Below the pieces are notes generated by a model. The model did no database searches. It saw only the letters and a program-made list of their open reading frames with translations, and had not been told where the DNA came from. 64,000 nt of DNA, taken from contig CAXXFD010000003.1 of NCBI GenBank assembly GCA_963662905.2, forward strand, positions 1 to 64,000, read 5' to 3'. This DNA is from G963662905 sp963662905 (GTDB taxonomy: Bacteria; Bacteroidota; Bacteroidia; Bacteroidales; WRLA01). Both the position numbers and the translations under genes were made by a program. Positions 1 through 10,201 of this stretch are shown here, piece after piece (the stretch's first letter is position 1; each line of letters starts with the position of its first letter).

Positions 1-246
1 TGTTATTGAAGGTGTCAGGCCAATTGCATGCAAAAATAGTGCGAAAAATATTTCTGACCTAAATTATTATCCCCTTTATTTTCACGGTTTTGCGAGTTAG
101 GCTTTTTTAACGCGGAATTGCTGTTTTTTTGTTATATTTTTGCAATTATTTTCTATACTTCGTATATTATATAGAAGACGGAAAAATTGAGAAAAAGGGC
201 TAGGTGCAAAGCCAAAATCGAATTGCACCAAATTTTCACCTTCACA

Positions 247-1533
247 ATGCAGGTGAGTATAACCATCAAGCGGCATTTCCCGGATTTTTTGAATCTTCTC
301 GCCCAAGTAAGCGATCAGCGCAAACAACCAATTTACAAAGTTGAGGAATTATTGATGGCAGTAGTGGCGATGTTCCTTTTTAAGCGTGGTTCCAGAAACC
401 ATGCAGACAACACCGCTAGAAAAGGAAGTTATTGTTTTAATTTTGAAAGGCTTTTCGGTTGTAGGCTGCCCGATCTGGACACTTCCAACAGACTGCTTAA
501 ACAACTGGACCCAAAAGAATTGGAAGAGATAAAGCGAAAGATGGTACAGCTGCTCTTAAGAGCGAAAGTATTGAATAAATACAAACTCTTTGGACTCTAT
601 CACCTTATAGGGATTGATGCCACAGGAACTCATAGTTTTGATTACGAACCTTATCCCGAATGTCCTTATAAAACATACAAGAGCGGAAAGCGGACATGGA
701 CAGCCTATGTACTGGAAGCAAAGATTATGTGTGGAAACGGATTTAGTTTTTCAATGGCTACTGAATGGGTCAAAAACCCCATAAACCAAGATTATGAAAA
801 ACAGGATTGTGAACTAAAGGCCTTTAAACGGCTCAGCGAAAAGATCAGGCAGATGTATCCACGCCTACCGATCGCCATTGCGGCCGATGGACTGTACCCC
901 AACGATAATGTCTTTAAAACTTGCGCTTCCAACCAATGGCGGTTTATCATCACCCTCAAAGATGGCAACCTTCCCAGCATATGGGAGGAAGTAAACCTAC
1001 TCAAAAAAGCAGGTGCCCTTACTACAGAAAAAACCTATGACATCCATGGGCAGCACAAAATCTCCACCGAATATTGTTTTCTTAACAGTATTGCTTATAA
1101 AACACACAATATCAACTTTTTGGAAACACAAATTGTCACAACGACCATACAAAATAACGAGCTGCCTGTTAAAGAGCGTTTTGTCCATATTACTGATTTA
1201 GAGGTTACAAACAAAAATGCTAAAACCATAAGTGATTACGGGCGTTTAAGATGGAAAATTGAAAACGAAGGCTTTAATGCACAAAAAAATTCTGGCTATA
1301 ATCTATCGCACAAATACTCTAGAACATCGTTTTGCGCAACCCAGAATTATTATCAATGCTTGCAAATAGCCCACATGATAAATCAATTGGCACATAAATC
1401 CCAGCGCGTCCAGAAAATGATATCAAGCCATGATTCTTTGAAATCCTTCGAGGAATGCATTATAGTTTTATTGATTGCAGGTAATCTTACTGATTTTCCC
1501 ACGCCAAACTTTAGCTGCCAGATGAGATACTGA
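247..1533 (+). CDS. DDE transposase, IS4-like
   Basis: Probable transposase of an IS4/ISAs1-like DDE family; about 428 residues from the ATG at 247. An upstream TTG at 187 would add 20 residues that look like non-coding leader, so I prefer the ATG. Catalytic triad candidates, numbered from 247: Asp124 in IGIDATG, Asp214 in IAADGLYPND, and Glu339 in RWKIENEGF, the family's usual RWxIExxF box before the final Lys region. The N-terminus (HFPDFLNLLAQVSDQR) resembles the region that precedes the catalytic domain in this group. I found no convincing terminal inverted repeats, so the ends of the element are not defined and it may be a remnant. Mobility is unknown. Confidence 0.85.
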   Translation: MQVSITIKRHFPDFLNLLAQVSDQRKQPIYKVEELLMAVVAMFLFKRGSRNHADNTARKGSYCFNFERLFGCRLPDLDTSNRLLKQLDPKELEEIKRKMVQLLLRAKVLNKYKLFGLYHLIGIDATGTHSFDYEPYPECPYKTYKSGKRTWTAYVLEAKIMCGNGFSFSMATEWVKNPINQDYEKQDCELKAFKRLSEKIRQMYPRLPIAIAADGLYPNDNVFKTCASNQWRFIITLKDGNLPSIWEEVNLLKKAGALTTEKTYDIHGQHKISTEYCFLNSIAYKTHNINFLETQIVTTTIQNNELPVKERFVHITDLEVTNKNAKTISDYGRLRWKIENEGFNAQKNSGYNLSHKYSRTSFCATQNYYQCLQIAHMINQLAHKSQRVQKMISSHDSLKSFEECIIVLLIAGNLTDFPTPNFSCQMRY

Positions 1534-1915
1534 AACTAAAAAAAACAGAGAACCCCTGCTCAAACATTCAGGGCAAAACCTATTAACAAAAAAAGGAGGT
1601 AATTTTTTAAGTCATAACGATGAAGGCAACTGGCTAAATGCTGGCAGGTAAAACTATGCCCAGTAGTTTTAATGCCAAATGATCTTTCTATGAAAATAAC
1701 TTCTTGCGGAATTGCTGGCTGTTTTTGGGCGGGGCGGTTTATTATTGCAGTTTTCTTTAGTCGGTAGGGCAGGCAGCTTAGTCTGGAAAATCCAGCCGAT
1801 TTTTGGAATACCTAAAAATGCTCTTTGAAATTTTTTTAAGAAAAATAAACGACCCTAAAAAAGGAGTGAATTAATGAGGTCTCTGCGAATTTGTGTACCT
1901 TTTTGTGTACCTTTC
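1534..1915. other. Intergenic stretch without a gene
   Basis: No open reading frame with recognisable similarity. It holds one copy of the 12-bp direct repeat and, near 1889-1913, a doubled TTTGTGTACCTT motif just before the tRNA terminator. On the minus strand that doublet reads as a short GTQKGTQ peptide track, which may be a scrap of a former gene end. Nothing else is visible. Confidence 0.4.
1706..1717. repeat. 12-bp direct repeat flanking the transposase
   Basis: The 12-mer GCGGAATTGCTG occurs at 112-123, upstream of the transposase, and again at 1706-1717, downstream. A chance match of this length across two short flanks is unlikely. It could be part of the element's ends or a footprint of a larger insertion. 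It is too long for a usual IS4 target duplication. Confidence 0.4.
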
Positions 1916-1952
1916 AAAAAAAAGCCTGTCACAAATTTCTTTGTAACAGGCT
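1916..1952 (-). terminator. Intrinsic terminator of tRNA-Arg
   Basis: Read on the minus strand, AGCCTGTTACAAA pairs with TTTGTGACAGGCT around a GAAA loop and is followed by a run of eight T. It lies directly downstream of the tRNA. Confidence 0.8.
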
Positions 1953-1963
1953 GATTTTTAGTG

Positions 1964-2037
1964 TGAACCCGAAGGGATTCGAACCCCTAACCTCCTGATC
2001 CGTAGTCAGGTGCACTATCCAATTATGCTACGGGTCC
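1964..2037 (-). tRNA. tRNA-Arg (anticodon ACG)
   Basis: The reverse complement folds as a 74-nt cloverleaf. The acceptor stem GGACCCG pairs with CGGGTTC (one G-U) with discriminator A. The anticodon stem CCTGA/TCAGG encloses the loop CTACGGA, giving anticodon ACG. The T arm AGGGG/CCCTT encloses TTCGAAT. CCA is not encoded. An intrinsic terminator follows it. Confidence 0.95.
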
Positions 2038-2232
2038 TGCAAGCTTGACTATTGCGTCATTTGCGGCTGCAAAGATAGAAAGAATTCCTGATCTGTCAAG
2101 TGATTGCTGCATTTTTTTTTCTAAAAAAAATAACATCTTGAATTGCACGAACTTTAAAGCCTTCATTAACAATATTTAAAGAGCATTGATCGTATTTCTC
2201 TATGAATCAAAATTGATAAGGAACATAGGGCT

Positions 2233-2266
2233 AACTTTCCCAAAATTTCAAACTTCGGGGAAGTTT
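2233..2266. repeat. Imperfect hairpin downstream of the NRPS gene
   Basis: AACTTTCCC pairs imperfectly with GGGGAAGTT across a TTTCAAAC-containing loop. It lies past the stop codon of the NRPS gene and resembles the hairpin at 21600-21632 in having TTTCAAACTT in the loop, so both look like copies of one interspersed hairpin. It may slow or end NRPS transcription, but there is no clear T run. Confidence 0.4.
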
Positions 2267-2317
2267 AACAGTTATCTGCTCTTCAGATTTTGAAACAATT
2301 ATTCAATAGCATAGCAT

Positions 2318-5300
2318 TTATCCCAGGTTAACGATCATCCGCTCCAGTTTCCTAATGCTATCGCCCATCAAATCGATGAAATGCATCGCTATTTCCGGGT
2401 TTTGTTGCATCAATAGTTTGAGCTTCCCGTTATCCACCTCATAAAGTGTGATTCCGCCTAAAATCGCCTCAGCAATTACAGCAGAGCGTTTATTGGCTGT
2501 GAGGCTTTCCAGTCCGAGCATACCGCCTTTCTGGCTCAGCCCAATAGTGCCCAGCCATCCGGTAGCAGAATGGCGGCTCAGTTCGGCATAACCTTCTTCA
2601 ATGATATTGAGGTGATCGGTTTTCTCATTTTCCCAAAGCACATCTTCGCCTTCTTTGTAGTATTTGCGCCGCATAATGGGAGCGAGGGCTTCGGTTAGTT
2701 CTTCGCTGATTTTCCCAAAAGGATTTTCCTGCCTCATAAAGGCCAAACGTTCTGCCAGAGCCTGAATCAGCATTTTACGCAATAGTGCAGCATCATTGGC
2801 CGGCCAATCGAACCCCAGTTTATGAAGCACAAAATCGGTTCGTTCCGAAATGATATGTTCAATAGTGATTTCCTTCAGTACTTCATCCGGACGGGCATTC
2901 AGCAGGTCAATCCAGCCCATATGAAGCAGCAGCTTTTCGATATGTGGCTTAAAGGCCGCTACATCGTAAAGTCGGGCAAGATAAGCCGCAAAGCCCTCAA
3001 AATCCATGGGTTCTATGTTCAGATTGAGTTTTTCATCGGTCAGTATATCCGCCAGCTGAATTTTATTGGTATTCCACAAATGCCAGCAAGCATTATTGAG
3101 TTCAGATTGTTTGGATAGCAGCACAATAGACGCGGCAAGTTCATTTACCCATGCAAATTCCACTTCATTAAACTCCTGAGGTACAGCGCCTATATTCACA
3201 TAAGCTTTCAGCACGCTGTAAAACGCATTTCCTTCCACATCTGATTGCAATTTGCCGGTACGGCTGTTTACCGAAACATTTCCGATACGGTAAATGCTGG
3301 TTTTCAAACCGTTTTTCCGTGCATCCATTACCAGCTTTTCCGCTTCAAATTTGGTTTGCGCATAATAATTGCCTGATTGCTGACCGCGATCATAATCATC
3401 TTCGGTATAAAGCACATCATGCTGACCTTCAACACTGCCATTAAAGACCGAAAGTGTACTCACATGATGGAAGTCTTTTTTTCGGTCATTTTGAGCAAAA
3501 TCAAGCAGAAAACCAACAGCTTCCACATTATTTTTGCGGAATACTTCTATATCGCCATAATGCTTAACCAGGGCTGCCGGATGATAAACGGCATCAATTT
3601 TCTGTGCCAGTTCGGCATATTCTTCTGCTTCCAAACCCAGATCAGCTTGCCCCAGATCGCCACAAAGGATATGCAGGCGCGATTGATAGTCGTGGCAATA
3701 GTCCCGGCCAAAATAATAGGAAGTATGCCTGCTGAGCCGGTTTTGTGCATCTGCCGCATCTTTTCCGCGCACCAGAACATGGATTTCGGTTTTTTCATCA
3801 CGAAGCAATTCATGCAAGAGATGAACTCCCAGATAACCCGTGGTTCCTGTTAAAAGGATATGTTGGTAATTATTGTCATTTTTGGCTATAAGTTGATCAT
3901 AGCGGCTGAATTGGTCGTGATATGCCCGCATGCGGTTTATGCATGCTTCCGAATCTTCAAATGCTTTGGAACGCTCAGCCTGTCGTAGAAGAACCTCCGG
4001 GATTTGAGCCAGTTTTTGACTGATATCCTGTGTTTTTTCCTTGATATTTACGGCAAGCTTGCCTATTGTGCGGTATTCGAAAATATCGTTTACACTCACT
4101 TCAAAATCTTTCTGAAGTTCAGCTACCAGGCTTACTGCCCTGAGGCTGTGCCCGCCAATATCAAAGAAATCGTCTGCAATGCTTACTTCTGTGATGCCGA
4201 GGATTTTCTCAAAAGCCAGCGCGATTTTCTTTTGTACTTCATTTTGAGCTGCAACAAATTCTTTACCCGTTTCAATGTGCTCATCGGGCAAAGGCAAGTT
4301 CTTTCTGTCAACTTTTCCATTGACATTCATCGGGAATTTAGGCAGGCAAATGAAATAGCCCGGAATCATATAATCGGGTAGGTCTTTACGCAGAAACTCC
4401 TTGATATCGCCTACAGCGAGATGTGCATCAGTTTCCAGATAGGCGATGAGGTATTTATCGCCATGTTCGTCGTCAGAAGCCAAAACAATGCATTCATGAA
4501 CATCAGGGTGGGCGAGGAGACGGTTTTCAATTTCGCCCAGCTCGATGCGGAATCCCCTGATTTTCACCTGGAAGTCGATGCGCCCCAGATATTCCATTTC
4601 ACCATTGGGCAGCATACGTGCCAGGTCGCCCGAACGGTAGATTTTTTCATCGGGCAGATAAAGATTTGGGATAAATCGCGAAGCCGTCATTTCCGGCAAT
4701 CCGAGATAGCCACGTGCCAGGCCATCGCCGGCTACGCAGATTTCACCAGGCGCTCCAATGGGCATCAACTTCTGGCGCACATCCATAACATAAGTGCGTA
4801 GGGTCGGGATGGGTACGCCAATATTGGAAATATTGTTTTCAATTTCGTAATCACCTATTTCCTTGAAAGTTACATGCACCGTTGTTTCCGTAATGCCGTA
4901 CATATTGATCAGTCGGCTATCCGGATATTTTTTGTGCCAGTCGGCCAGCAATGCGGGTTTAAGTGCCTCACCACCAAAGGTTACATAGCGGATAGCGAGA
5001 TCGTGGTCTCCAGTTTTCAGATCTTCTTCGATCAGGTTATAAAATGCTCCGGGCGTTTGGCTCAGAATGGTCACTTTTTCATCTTTCAGCATCTGCAAAA
5101 AGCTGGACGGATTGATAATCACATCCTTGGGAACAATGAGCAATCGTGCGCCGTAAAGCAATGCCCCGAAAATTTCCCAAACAGAAAAATCGAATGAAAA
5201 GGCATGGAACATGCTCCAAACATCTTTATTATCAAGCTTATAAGGCATTTTGCTATTGATAAACAGACGCGTGATGTTGCGATGTTCCAGCATAACACCT

Positions 5301-8300
5301 TTGGGTTTTCCGGTCGAACCGGATGTGTATATTACATAAATCAGGTCGGAAGGCTTGTTGATATGTTCCGGATTCGGCATATCTCCTTCAAAGACCTGAG
5401 GATCTGATACATCAATAAATTCACCATTGAATCCCAGCGCTTTTTCCTGATAATTTATTGGACAGACCATAAATCGGGCACCGCAATTTTCGAGCATATA
5501 GCGCACACGGTCGGCAGGGAAATCGGGTTTCATAGGCACATAACAACCGCCGGATTTCAAAATGGCCAGGATGGAAACAATCATTTCCAGGCTGTTGTCC
5601 ATCATAATGCCCACATAATCATCGGGTTTTACGCCCATGCCGCGCAGTTTATGGGCCAATTGGTTTGCTTTATGGTTCATCTCGCCATAGCTCATCTGCT
5701 GTTTGCGGAATGTGAGTGCGATATGGTCCGGATTGTGTGCTGCATGCTGCTCAATAATATAATGCACACATTCCGTATCCGGCCAAGAAGCTTCCGTTTG
5801 ATTGAAATCATGCAGCAACATTTGCTCTTCGGCGGGTGTAACTATTTCGTATTCACTAATTTTTGCAGTAGGATCATCCAGAATATTGCCCATCAGCTGA
5901 ATAAAATGCGCACACATCCGCTCAATGGTATCTTCGCGATATAAACTAGTCCGGTATTCCCAGTTGAGGCGGAACTGATCGCCTTCTTCTACTACTTCCA
6001 ACATAATATCAGCATGCGCTGAGGGAGCCGGAAGCTCTTGAGCAATAATTTCCAATCCGTTGATGTCACGTTGCGGGAATCCCATACTTTGATAAACCAG
6101 TGCTACATCATAAATTGGATTTCGGCTTGAATCGCGTTCAATATTAAGTTTTTCAACCAGTCGCTCGAACTGATAATCCTGATGATCGACTGCTTCGAGG
6201 AAGTTTTGCTGCACTTCATTCATATATTCAGCAAATGATTTCTCGCTCACAGGTTTATTGCGCAAAACGATGGTATTGACAAACATCCCGATCAGTTTCT
6301 GCACATCCACATGCGTGCGTCCGGCCATTCCGGCACCCAGAACCAGATCGTCTTTTGAAGCGTAACGTCCTAATAAACTGCTGAATACAGCAACAAAAAG
6401 AGGGTAGAGGGTAATGTGGTGAGCAATGGCAAAAGAATGAATTCCTGCCGATAATTCTTTTGATAGCAAAATGCTATATGTTTTGCCTGCCTGCTGCAAA
6501 ACGGCAGGGCGCGGATAGTCGGTAGGCAAATCCAGAACAGGAACTTCATCGCGGAAAAGATCCATCCACCATTGTTCATGCTCCTGCATCATATCCGAAA
6601 TATGGATGCGGTTCTGCCAGTCGGCAAAATCGCGATATTGTACATGAAGGACAGGCAAGGCCTTATGCTCAAGGATTGCACATAATTCGTTAAAAAACAA
6701 CAGATAAGAACTGCCGTCAAAAATAGTATGATGAAAATCCATTAAAAGACAGTATTCATCAGAAGAAAAACGCAGCAAATGGATGCGAAACAAAGGAGCT
6801 TTCCGGATGTCAAAAGGTCTCACAAAATCATCAATATATGCATCCAGTTCTTCAGGTTTTATGTCCTTGATTTTCTTTTTGAAACGTAGGTTATGATGAA
6901 TAATCTGCACAGCCTCACCATTAATAATGTCAAAGCTTGTGCGCAGGCTTTCATGGCGCTGGATTATCTGGTCGATTGCCGAGCTAACAACGGCTTCATC
7001 TACATTTCCTTTAAGCTTAATGATCAATGGAATATTGTTTATCAGGCCGGCATTGCTCATTTCCTCCCAGAAAACCAGGCGTTTCTGAGCGGATGACACC
7101 GGGTAATAATCGCGGGCGTCCAGGCGTTCAATGGTATCAACTGAGACTTTTCGGGCTGATTTGACCAGATTCGCTTGTTCGCGGATGTTGGCATGGGCAA
7201 ACAATTGCGAGAATGGGATATCCGCATGGAAAAAGTTCTGTATTTCAGACTGTAATTGAGTCACTTTCAGGGAGTGACCACCCAGATCGAAGAAGTTTTC
7301 GGTAACGCCTATTTCTTCCAGGCCCAGAATTTCCTTCCAGAAATCGAGCAATTTTTCTTCCACACCATTTTCTGCAGGAATTAACTCGCGCGCAACAGTG
7401 GGTTCGGGCAATAGCTTGCGGTCAATTTTTCCACTGGTAGAAATGGGCATTTGATCGAGCTGGATCAAAAATGCCGGAATCATATAATCGGGCAAGGATT
7501 TACCGAGAAAATCAGCAAACCCTTTCTTTTCAATTTTTCTTGATGAAGTAAAATAACCGCAGAGGTACGCTTTATCATTTTGATCTTTCCTCGGCACGAC
7601 CACAGCTTCGCGTACATCCGTAAATTGGAGCATAACACGTTCTATTTCACCCGGCTCAATGCGGAATCCACGGATTTTTACCTGAAAATCAATCCTACCC
7701 AGGAATTCGATTTTTCCGTCCATCCGATAGCGTGCCAGATCGCCAGTGCGGTACATTTTCCCGCCCTCGCGGAAAGGATCGTTGATGAATGCCTCTTTTG
7801 TTTTTTCGGGCAGGTTCAGGTATTCCATGGCCAGACCTTCCCCGGCAATACATAGTTCACCCGCAATACCCTGTGGCACAAGATTTTGGTGTTTATCGAG
7901 TATGTAAATTCGCGTATGCTGCACAGCTTCGCCGATCGGGATATTATCTTCGGGATGATCCACCTCATGGCAAGTGGCATAAACGCAAGCCTCTGTAGGG
8001 CCATAAAAATTAAATACCCGATAGGAGCTTTTGGTAAACCGTTGAAGTTTATCGCCGCCTGTATAAACGATTTTCAGGCTTCCCGGCGCTTTCATCTCCA
8101 TAAACTGTTCCAGGAACTGTGTTGGCAGGAAACTTTTTGTTATCTGATTTTCAATCGTATAATTAAAAAGCTCTTTTACATTTCGCTTGAGGTCATCATT
8201 CAGTATATGCAAGGCAGCACCGGACAGGATAGAGGGGAAAATCTCAAAAACAGAAGCATCAAATCCAAATCCGGCAAATTTCGTAAAACGGTCTGTTTCA

Positions 8301-10201
8301 TTGGCTTCTATGCGCTGCAACATATCATCCATACGATAACGCAGGGCGCGGTGGCCGATCAAAACACCTTTGGGTTGGCCTGTAGAGCCGCTGGTATAAA
8401 TAATGTAGGCAGGATCCTCCCAGTTTGGAAATTCAATGTCCTGATAATCAATATTTTCAGCTAAATTGTCCAAATCAATTATTTCTCCGTCAAAATCCTT
8501 TAGGTTTGGTACGAATTTATTGCGGCACAGGATAAAACGACAGGAAGAATCTTTGAGCATAAAAGCTACACGATCAGCAGGATACTGATGATCGACCGGC
8601 ATATAGGCGCAGCCCGTTTTCAAGGCGGCCAATGGCCCGCTGACCATGGATACATCCGGATCGGAAAGCACCGCAATAATTTCACCCTTTCGTGCTCCTT
8701 TTTGCTTCAGGAGGTAGGCAATGTTATCGGTCATTTGATCCAGATCGGAATAATTCATGGATTTATCATCACAAACCAGAGCCGTATTTTGAGGATATTT
8801 TTGCGCTACATCCCGAAATATATCCACTACAGTTTTTTCATCAGGCAATGGCTGCATGCTGTTGTTGATCTGTTCCAGTAAAGTTTTTTTCTCTGCCTCA
8901 GGACAGAAAGGAATGGCGCCGATAAGTGTTTCGGGATTATCAAGTATTACTTTAAGTAAAGTCTCTAAATGATTATGAATGTTATGAATATCAATCTTGC
9001 TAAAAGCTTCTTCAGGATGAACGTAGAGCAATCGGAAACCGCCCGGGCTATCGTTGAAAAACAAATTCAGAATTAGCTGGAAAGGGGGTTGTTCGTAATC
9101 CGGAAAATAAATTTCAGCATCAAAAAGCTCCGTGCTGTAATCGCCCTGGCCAATCAGCATATAGTTCATCAGGTTGTGCAGCTTTGGATGTTTTTGTCTC
9201 AGGTCATCCATCATGATATCCAAAGGATAGGCCGAATGGTTTTTCAGAATATAGCGGTAATCGTCATTGGTCGATTTCAGAAAATCAATGGCTTTCATAT
9301 CCTCCAAAGGCGATGAAACAAAGGGAAAAGCATTCACAAACATTCCGGCCATTTGTTTCATTTCCGGCCTGTAGCGATTGTGCGTCAAGCTTCCGATGGA
9401 AATTTCCTCATTTCGGCTTACTTTGCTCATATAAATACTGAATACCCCCAGCATCAGGTTGTAATAGGAAATTTTATGTATATGGCAGAATTCCAGCACA
9501 TCACGTCCTGTCTGGTCATCCAGTTTCATTTCCCTGTGCTTCACTTTAATATCAGCCTTTGTGGAGCGGATCATGGGATGGACCAGTTCGGGCGGCAATT
9601 CTTCAAAACAGCCTTCCCAATAGGCTTTATCGCGCTCAAATGCAGACGATTTCAAATATTCTACCTCAAAATCAAGATATTGCAAATGCGAAAGTGTCCC
9701 GGGCAAATCGGTGGACGCACCGGCAGCACATTGTTTATAAATGTATCCCAATTGATTGATCAGCAGATGGAAAGTAAACCCATCGGAAAGGATATGATGT
9801 ACATTCAGGAAAATAGCGTGTTCATCGTCCGGTAATTTGAGGATGGCGGCATAAAACAAACGGCTGTCGGTAAAGCGAAAAACATGGTTGCGTGCTTTGT
9901 CGAGCCACTGATGAAAGCGCTTGCGGCCATAATTATCCGAAAAATCGAGATAATCGGGCACAAAATCCTGATAAGGAACAACATACTGATAGAACACGCC
10001 TTCTTTTTGGGTGATTTGTGTACGCAGGGCATCGTGCGTTTCCACAATTTTCAATAGTGCGGTTTCCAGATATTCTGCTTTTGCAAGTCCCTTAAAACGA
10101 AGTAGAAAGGGATTATTGGCAAATGCTGTGGCGGGATATAATTGTTCGGTAATCAGCTCCCTTTTTTCCGGATGGGATAGTTCAAATAATTCAGTTTTCA
10201 T
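2318..10201 (-). CDS. Two-module NRPS with reductase and cNMP-binding domain
   Basis: A 2627-residue nonribosomal peptide synthetase. Approximate domain order: C1 1-445 (HHILSDG near 135), A1 455-935 (YTSGSTGQPKGV near 606), T1 945-1010 (LGGHSL, Ser near 975), C2 1034-1470 (HHTIFDG near 1158), A2 1475-1965 (YTSGSTGKPKGV near 1629), T2 1985-2050 (IGGHSL, Ser near 2017), thioester reductase 2110-2480 (GTTGYLG Rossmann motif; YYAQTK catalytic Tyr/Lys), then a Crp-like cyclic-nucleotide-binding domain about 2500-2627 with GLESL..KRSAV resembling a phosphate-binding cassette. All core motifs look intact. A leading C domain suggests an acylated start, and the reductase suggests release as a dipeptide aldehyde or alcohol. 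The A2 pocket, read by eye, is Thr-like; the A1 pocket matches nothing I know. No tailoring, transport, MbtH or PPTase gene is adjacent. The terminal nucleotide-binding domain is unusual. Confidence 0.93.
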   Translation of the reverse strand: MKTELFELSHPEKRELITEQLYPATAFANNPFLLRFKGLAKAEYLETALLKIVETHDALRTQITQKEGVFYQYVVPYQDFVPDYLDFSDNYGRKRFHQWLDKARNHVFRFTDSRLFYAAILKLPDDEHAIFLNVHHILSDGFTFHLLINQLGYIYKQCAAGASTDLPGTLSHLQYLDFEVEYLKSSAFERDKAYWEGCFEELPPELVHPMIRSTKADIKVKHREMKLDDQTGRDVLEFCHIHKISYYNLMLGVFSIYMSKVSRNEEISIGSLTHNRYRPEMKQMAGMFVNAFPFVSSPLEDMKAIDFLKSTNDDYRYILKNHSAYPLDIMMDDLRQKHPKLHNLMNYMLIGQGDYSTELFDAEIYFPDYEQPPFQLILNLFFNDSPGGFRLLYVHPEEAFSKIDIHNIHNHLETLLKVILDNPETLIGAIPFCPEAEKKTLLEQINNSMQPLPDEKTVVDIFRDVAQKYPQNTALVCDDKSMNYSDLDQMTDNIAYLLKQKGARKGEIIAVLSDPDVSMVSGPLAALKTGCAYMPVDHQYPADRVAFMLKDSSCRFILCRNKFVPNLKDFDGEIIDLDNLAENIDYQDIEFPNWEDPAYIIYTSGSTGQPKGVLIGHRALRYRMDDMLQRIEANETDRFTKFAGFGFDASVFEIFPSILSGAALHILNDDLKRNVKELFNYTIENQITKSFLPTQFLEQFMEMKAPGSLKIVYTGGDKLQRFTKSSYRVFNFYGPTEACVYATCHEVDHPEDNIPIGEAVQHTRIYILDKHQNLVPQGIAGELCIAGEGLAMEYLNLPEKTKEAFINDPFREGGKMYRTGDLARYRMDGKIEFLGRIDFQVKIRGFRIEPGEIERVMLQFTDVREAVVVPRKDQNDKAYLCGYFTSSRKIEKKGFADFLGKSLPDYMIPAFLIQLDQMPISTSGKIDRKLLPEPTVARELIPAENGVEEKLLDFWKEILGLEEIGVTENFFDLGGHSLKVTQLQSEIQNFFHADIPFSQLFAHANIREQANLVKSARKVSVDTIERLDARDYYPVSSAQKRLVFWEEMSNAGLINNIPLIIKLKGNVDEAVVSSAIDQIIQRHESLRTSFDIINGEAVQIIHHNLRFKKKIKDIKPEELDAYIDDFVRPFDIRKAPLFRIHLLRFSSDEYCLLMDFHHTIFDGSSYLLFFNELCAILEHKALPVLHVQYRDFADWQNRIHISDMMQEHEQWWMDLFRDEVPVLDLPTDYPRPAVLQQAGKTYSILLSKELSAGIHSFAIAHHITLYPLFVAVFSSLLGRYASKDDLVLGAGMAGRTHVDVQKLIGMFVNTIVLRNKPVSEKSFAEYMNEVQQNFLEAVDHQDYQFERLVEKLNIERDSSRNPIYDVALVYQSMGFPQRDINGLEIIAQELPAPSAHADIMLEVVEEGDQFRLNWEYRTSLYREDTIERMCAHFIQLMGNILDDPTAKISEYEIVTPAEEQMLLHDFNQTEASWPDTECVHYIIEQHAAHNPDHIALTFRKQQMSYGEMNHKANQLAHKLRGMGVKPDDYVGIMMDNSLEMIVSILAILKSGGCYVPMKPDFPADRVRYMLENCGARFMVCPINYQEKALGFNGEFIDVSDPQVFEGDMPNPEHINKPSDLIYVIYTSGSTGKPKGVMLEHRNITRLFINSKMPYKLDNKDVWSMFHAFSFDFSVWEIFGALLYGARLLIVPKDVIINPSSFLQMLKDEKVTILSQTPGAFYNLIEEDLKTGDHDLAIRYVTFGGEALKPALLADWHKKYPDSRLINMYGITETTVHVTFKEIGDYEIENNISNIGVPIPTLRTYVMDVRQKLMPIGAPGEICVAGDGLARGYLGLPEMTASRFIPNLYLPDEKIYRSGDLARMLPNGEMEYLGRIDFQVKIRGFRIELGEIENRLLAHPDVHECIVLASDDEHGDKYLIAYLETDAHLAVGDIKEFLRKDLPDYMIPGYFICLPKFPMNVNGKVDRKNLPLPDEHIETGKEFVAAQNEVQKKIALAFEKILGITEVSIADDFFDIGGHSLRAVSLVAELQKDFEVSVNDIFEYRTIGKLAVNIKEKTQDISQKLAQIPEVLLRQAERSKAFEDSEACINRMRAYHDQFSRYDQLIAKNDNNYQHILLTGTTGYLGVHLLHELLRDEKTEIHVLVRGKDAADAQNRLSRHTSYYFGRDYCHDYQSRLHILCGDLGQADLGLEAEEYAELAQKIDAVYHPAALVKHYGDIEVFRKNNVEAVGFLLDFAQNDRKKDFHHVSTLSVFNGSVEGQHDVLYTEDDYDRGQQSGNYYAQTKFEAEKLVMDARKNGLKTSIYRIGNVSVNSRTGKLQSDVEGNAFYSVLKAYVNIGAVPQEFNEVEFAWVNELAASIVLLSKQSELNNACWHLWNTNKIQLADILTDEKLNLNIEPMDFEGFAAYLARLYDVAAFKPHIEKLLLHMGWIDLLNARPDEVLKEITIEHIISERTDFVLHKLGFDWPANDAALLRKMLIQALAERLAFMRQENPFGKISEELTEALAPIMRRKYYKEGEDVLWENEKTDHLNIIEEGYAELSRHSATGWLGTIGLSQKGGMLGLESLTANKRSAVIAEAILGGITLYEVDNGKLKLLMQQNPEIAMHFIDLMGDSIRKLERMIVNLG

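Noticed and set aside
1..1960. Terminal inverted repeats of the transposase element at 187-1533
   Set aside because: The best pairing I could find (GGCCAATTGC near 19 with a complement near 1635) has too many mismatches to be credible.
2318..2750. The cNMP-binding domain as a separate gene fused by a sequencing error
   Set aside because: The frame is continuous with no suspicious homopolymer at the joint and no start or ribosome site in front of the domain, so I treat it as part of the NRPS.
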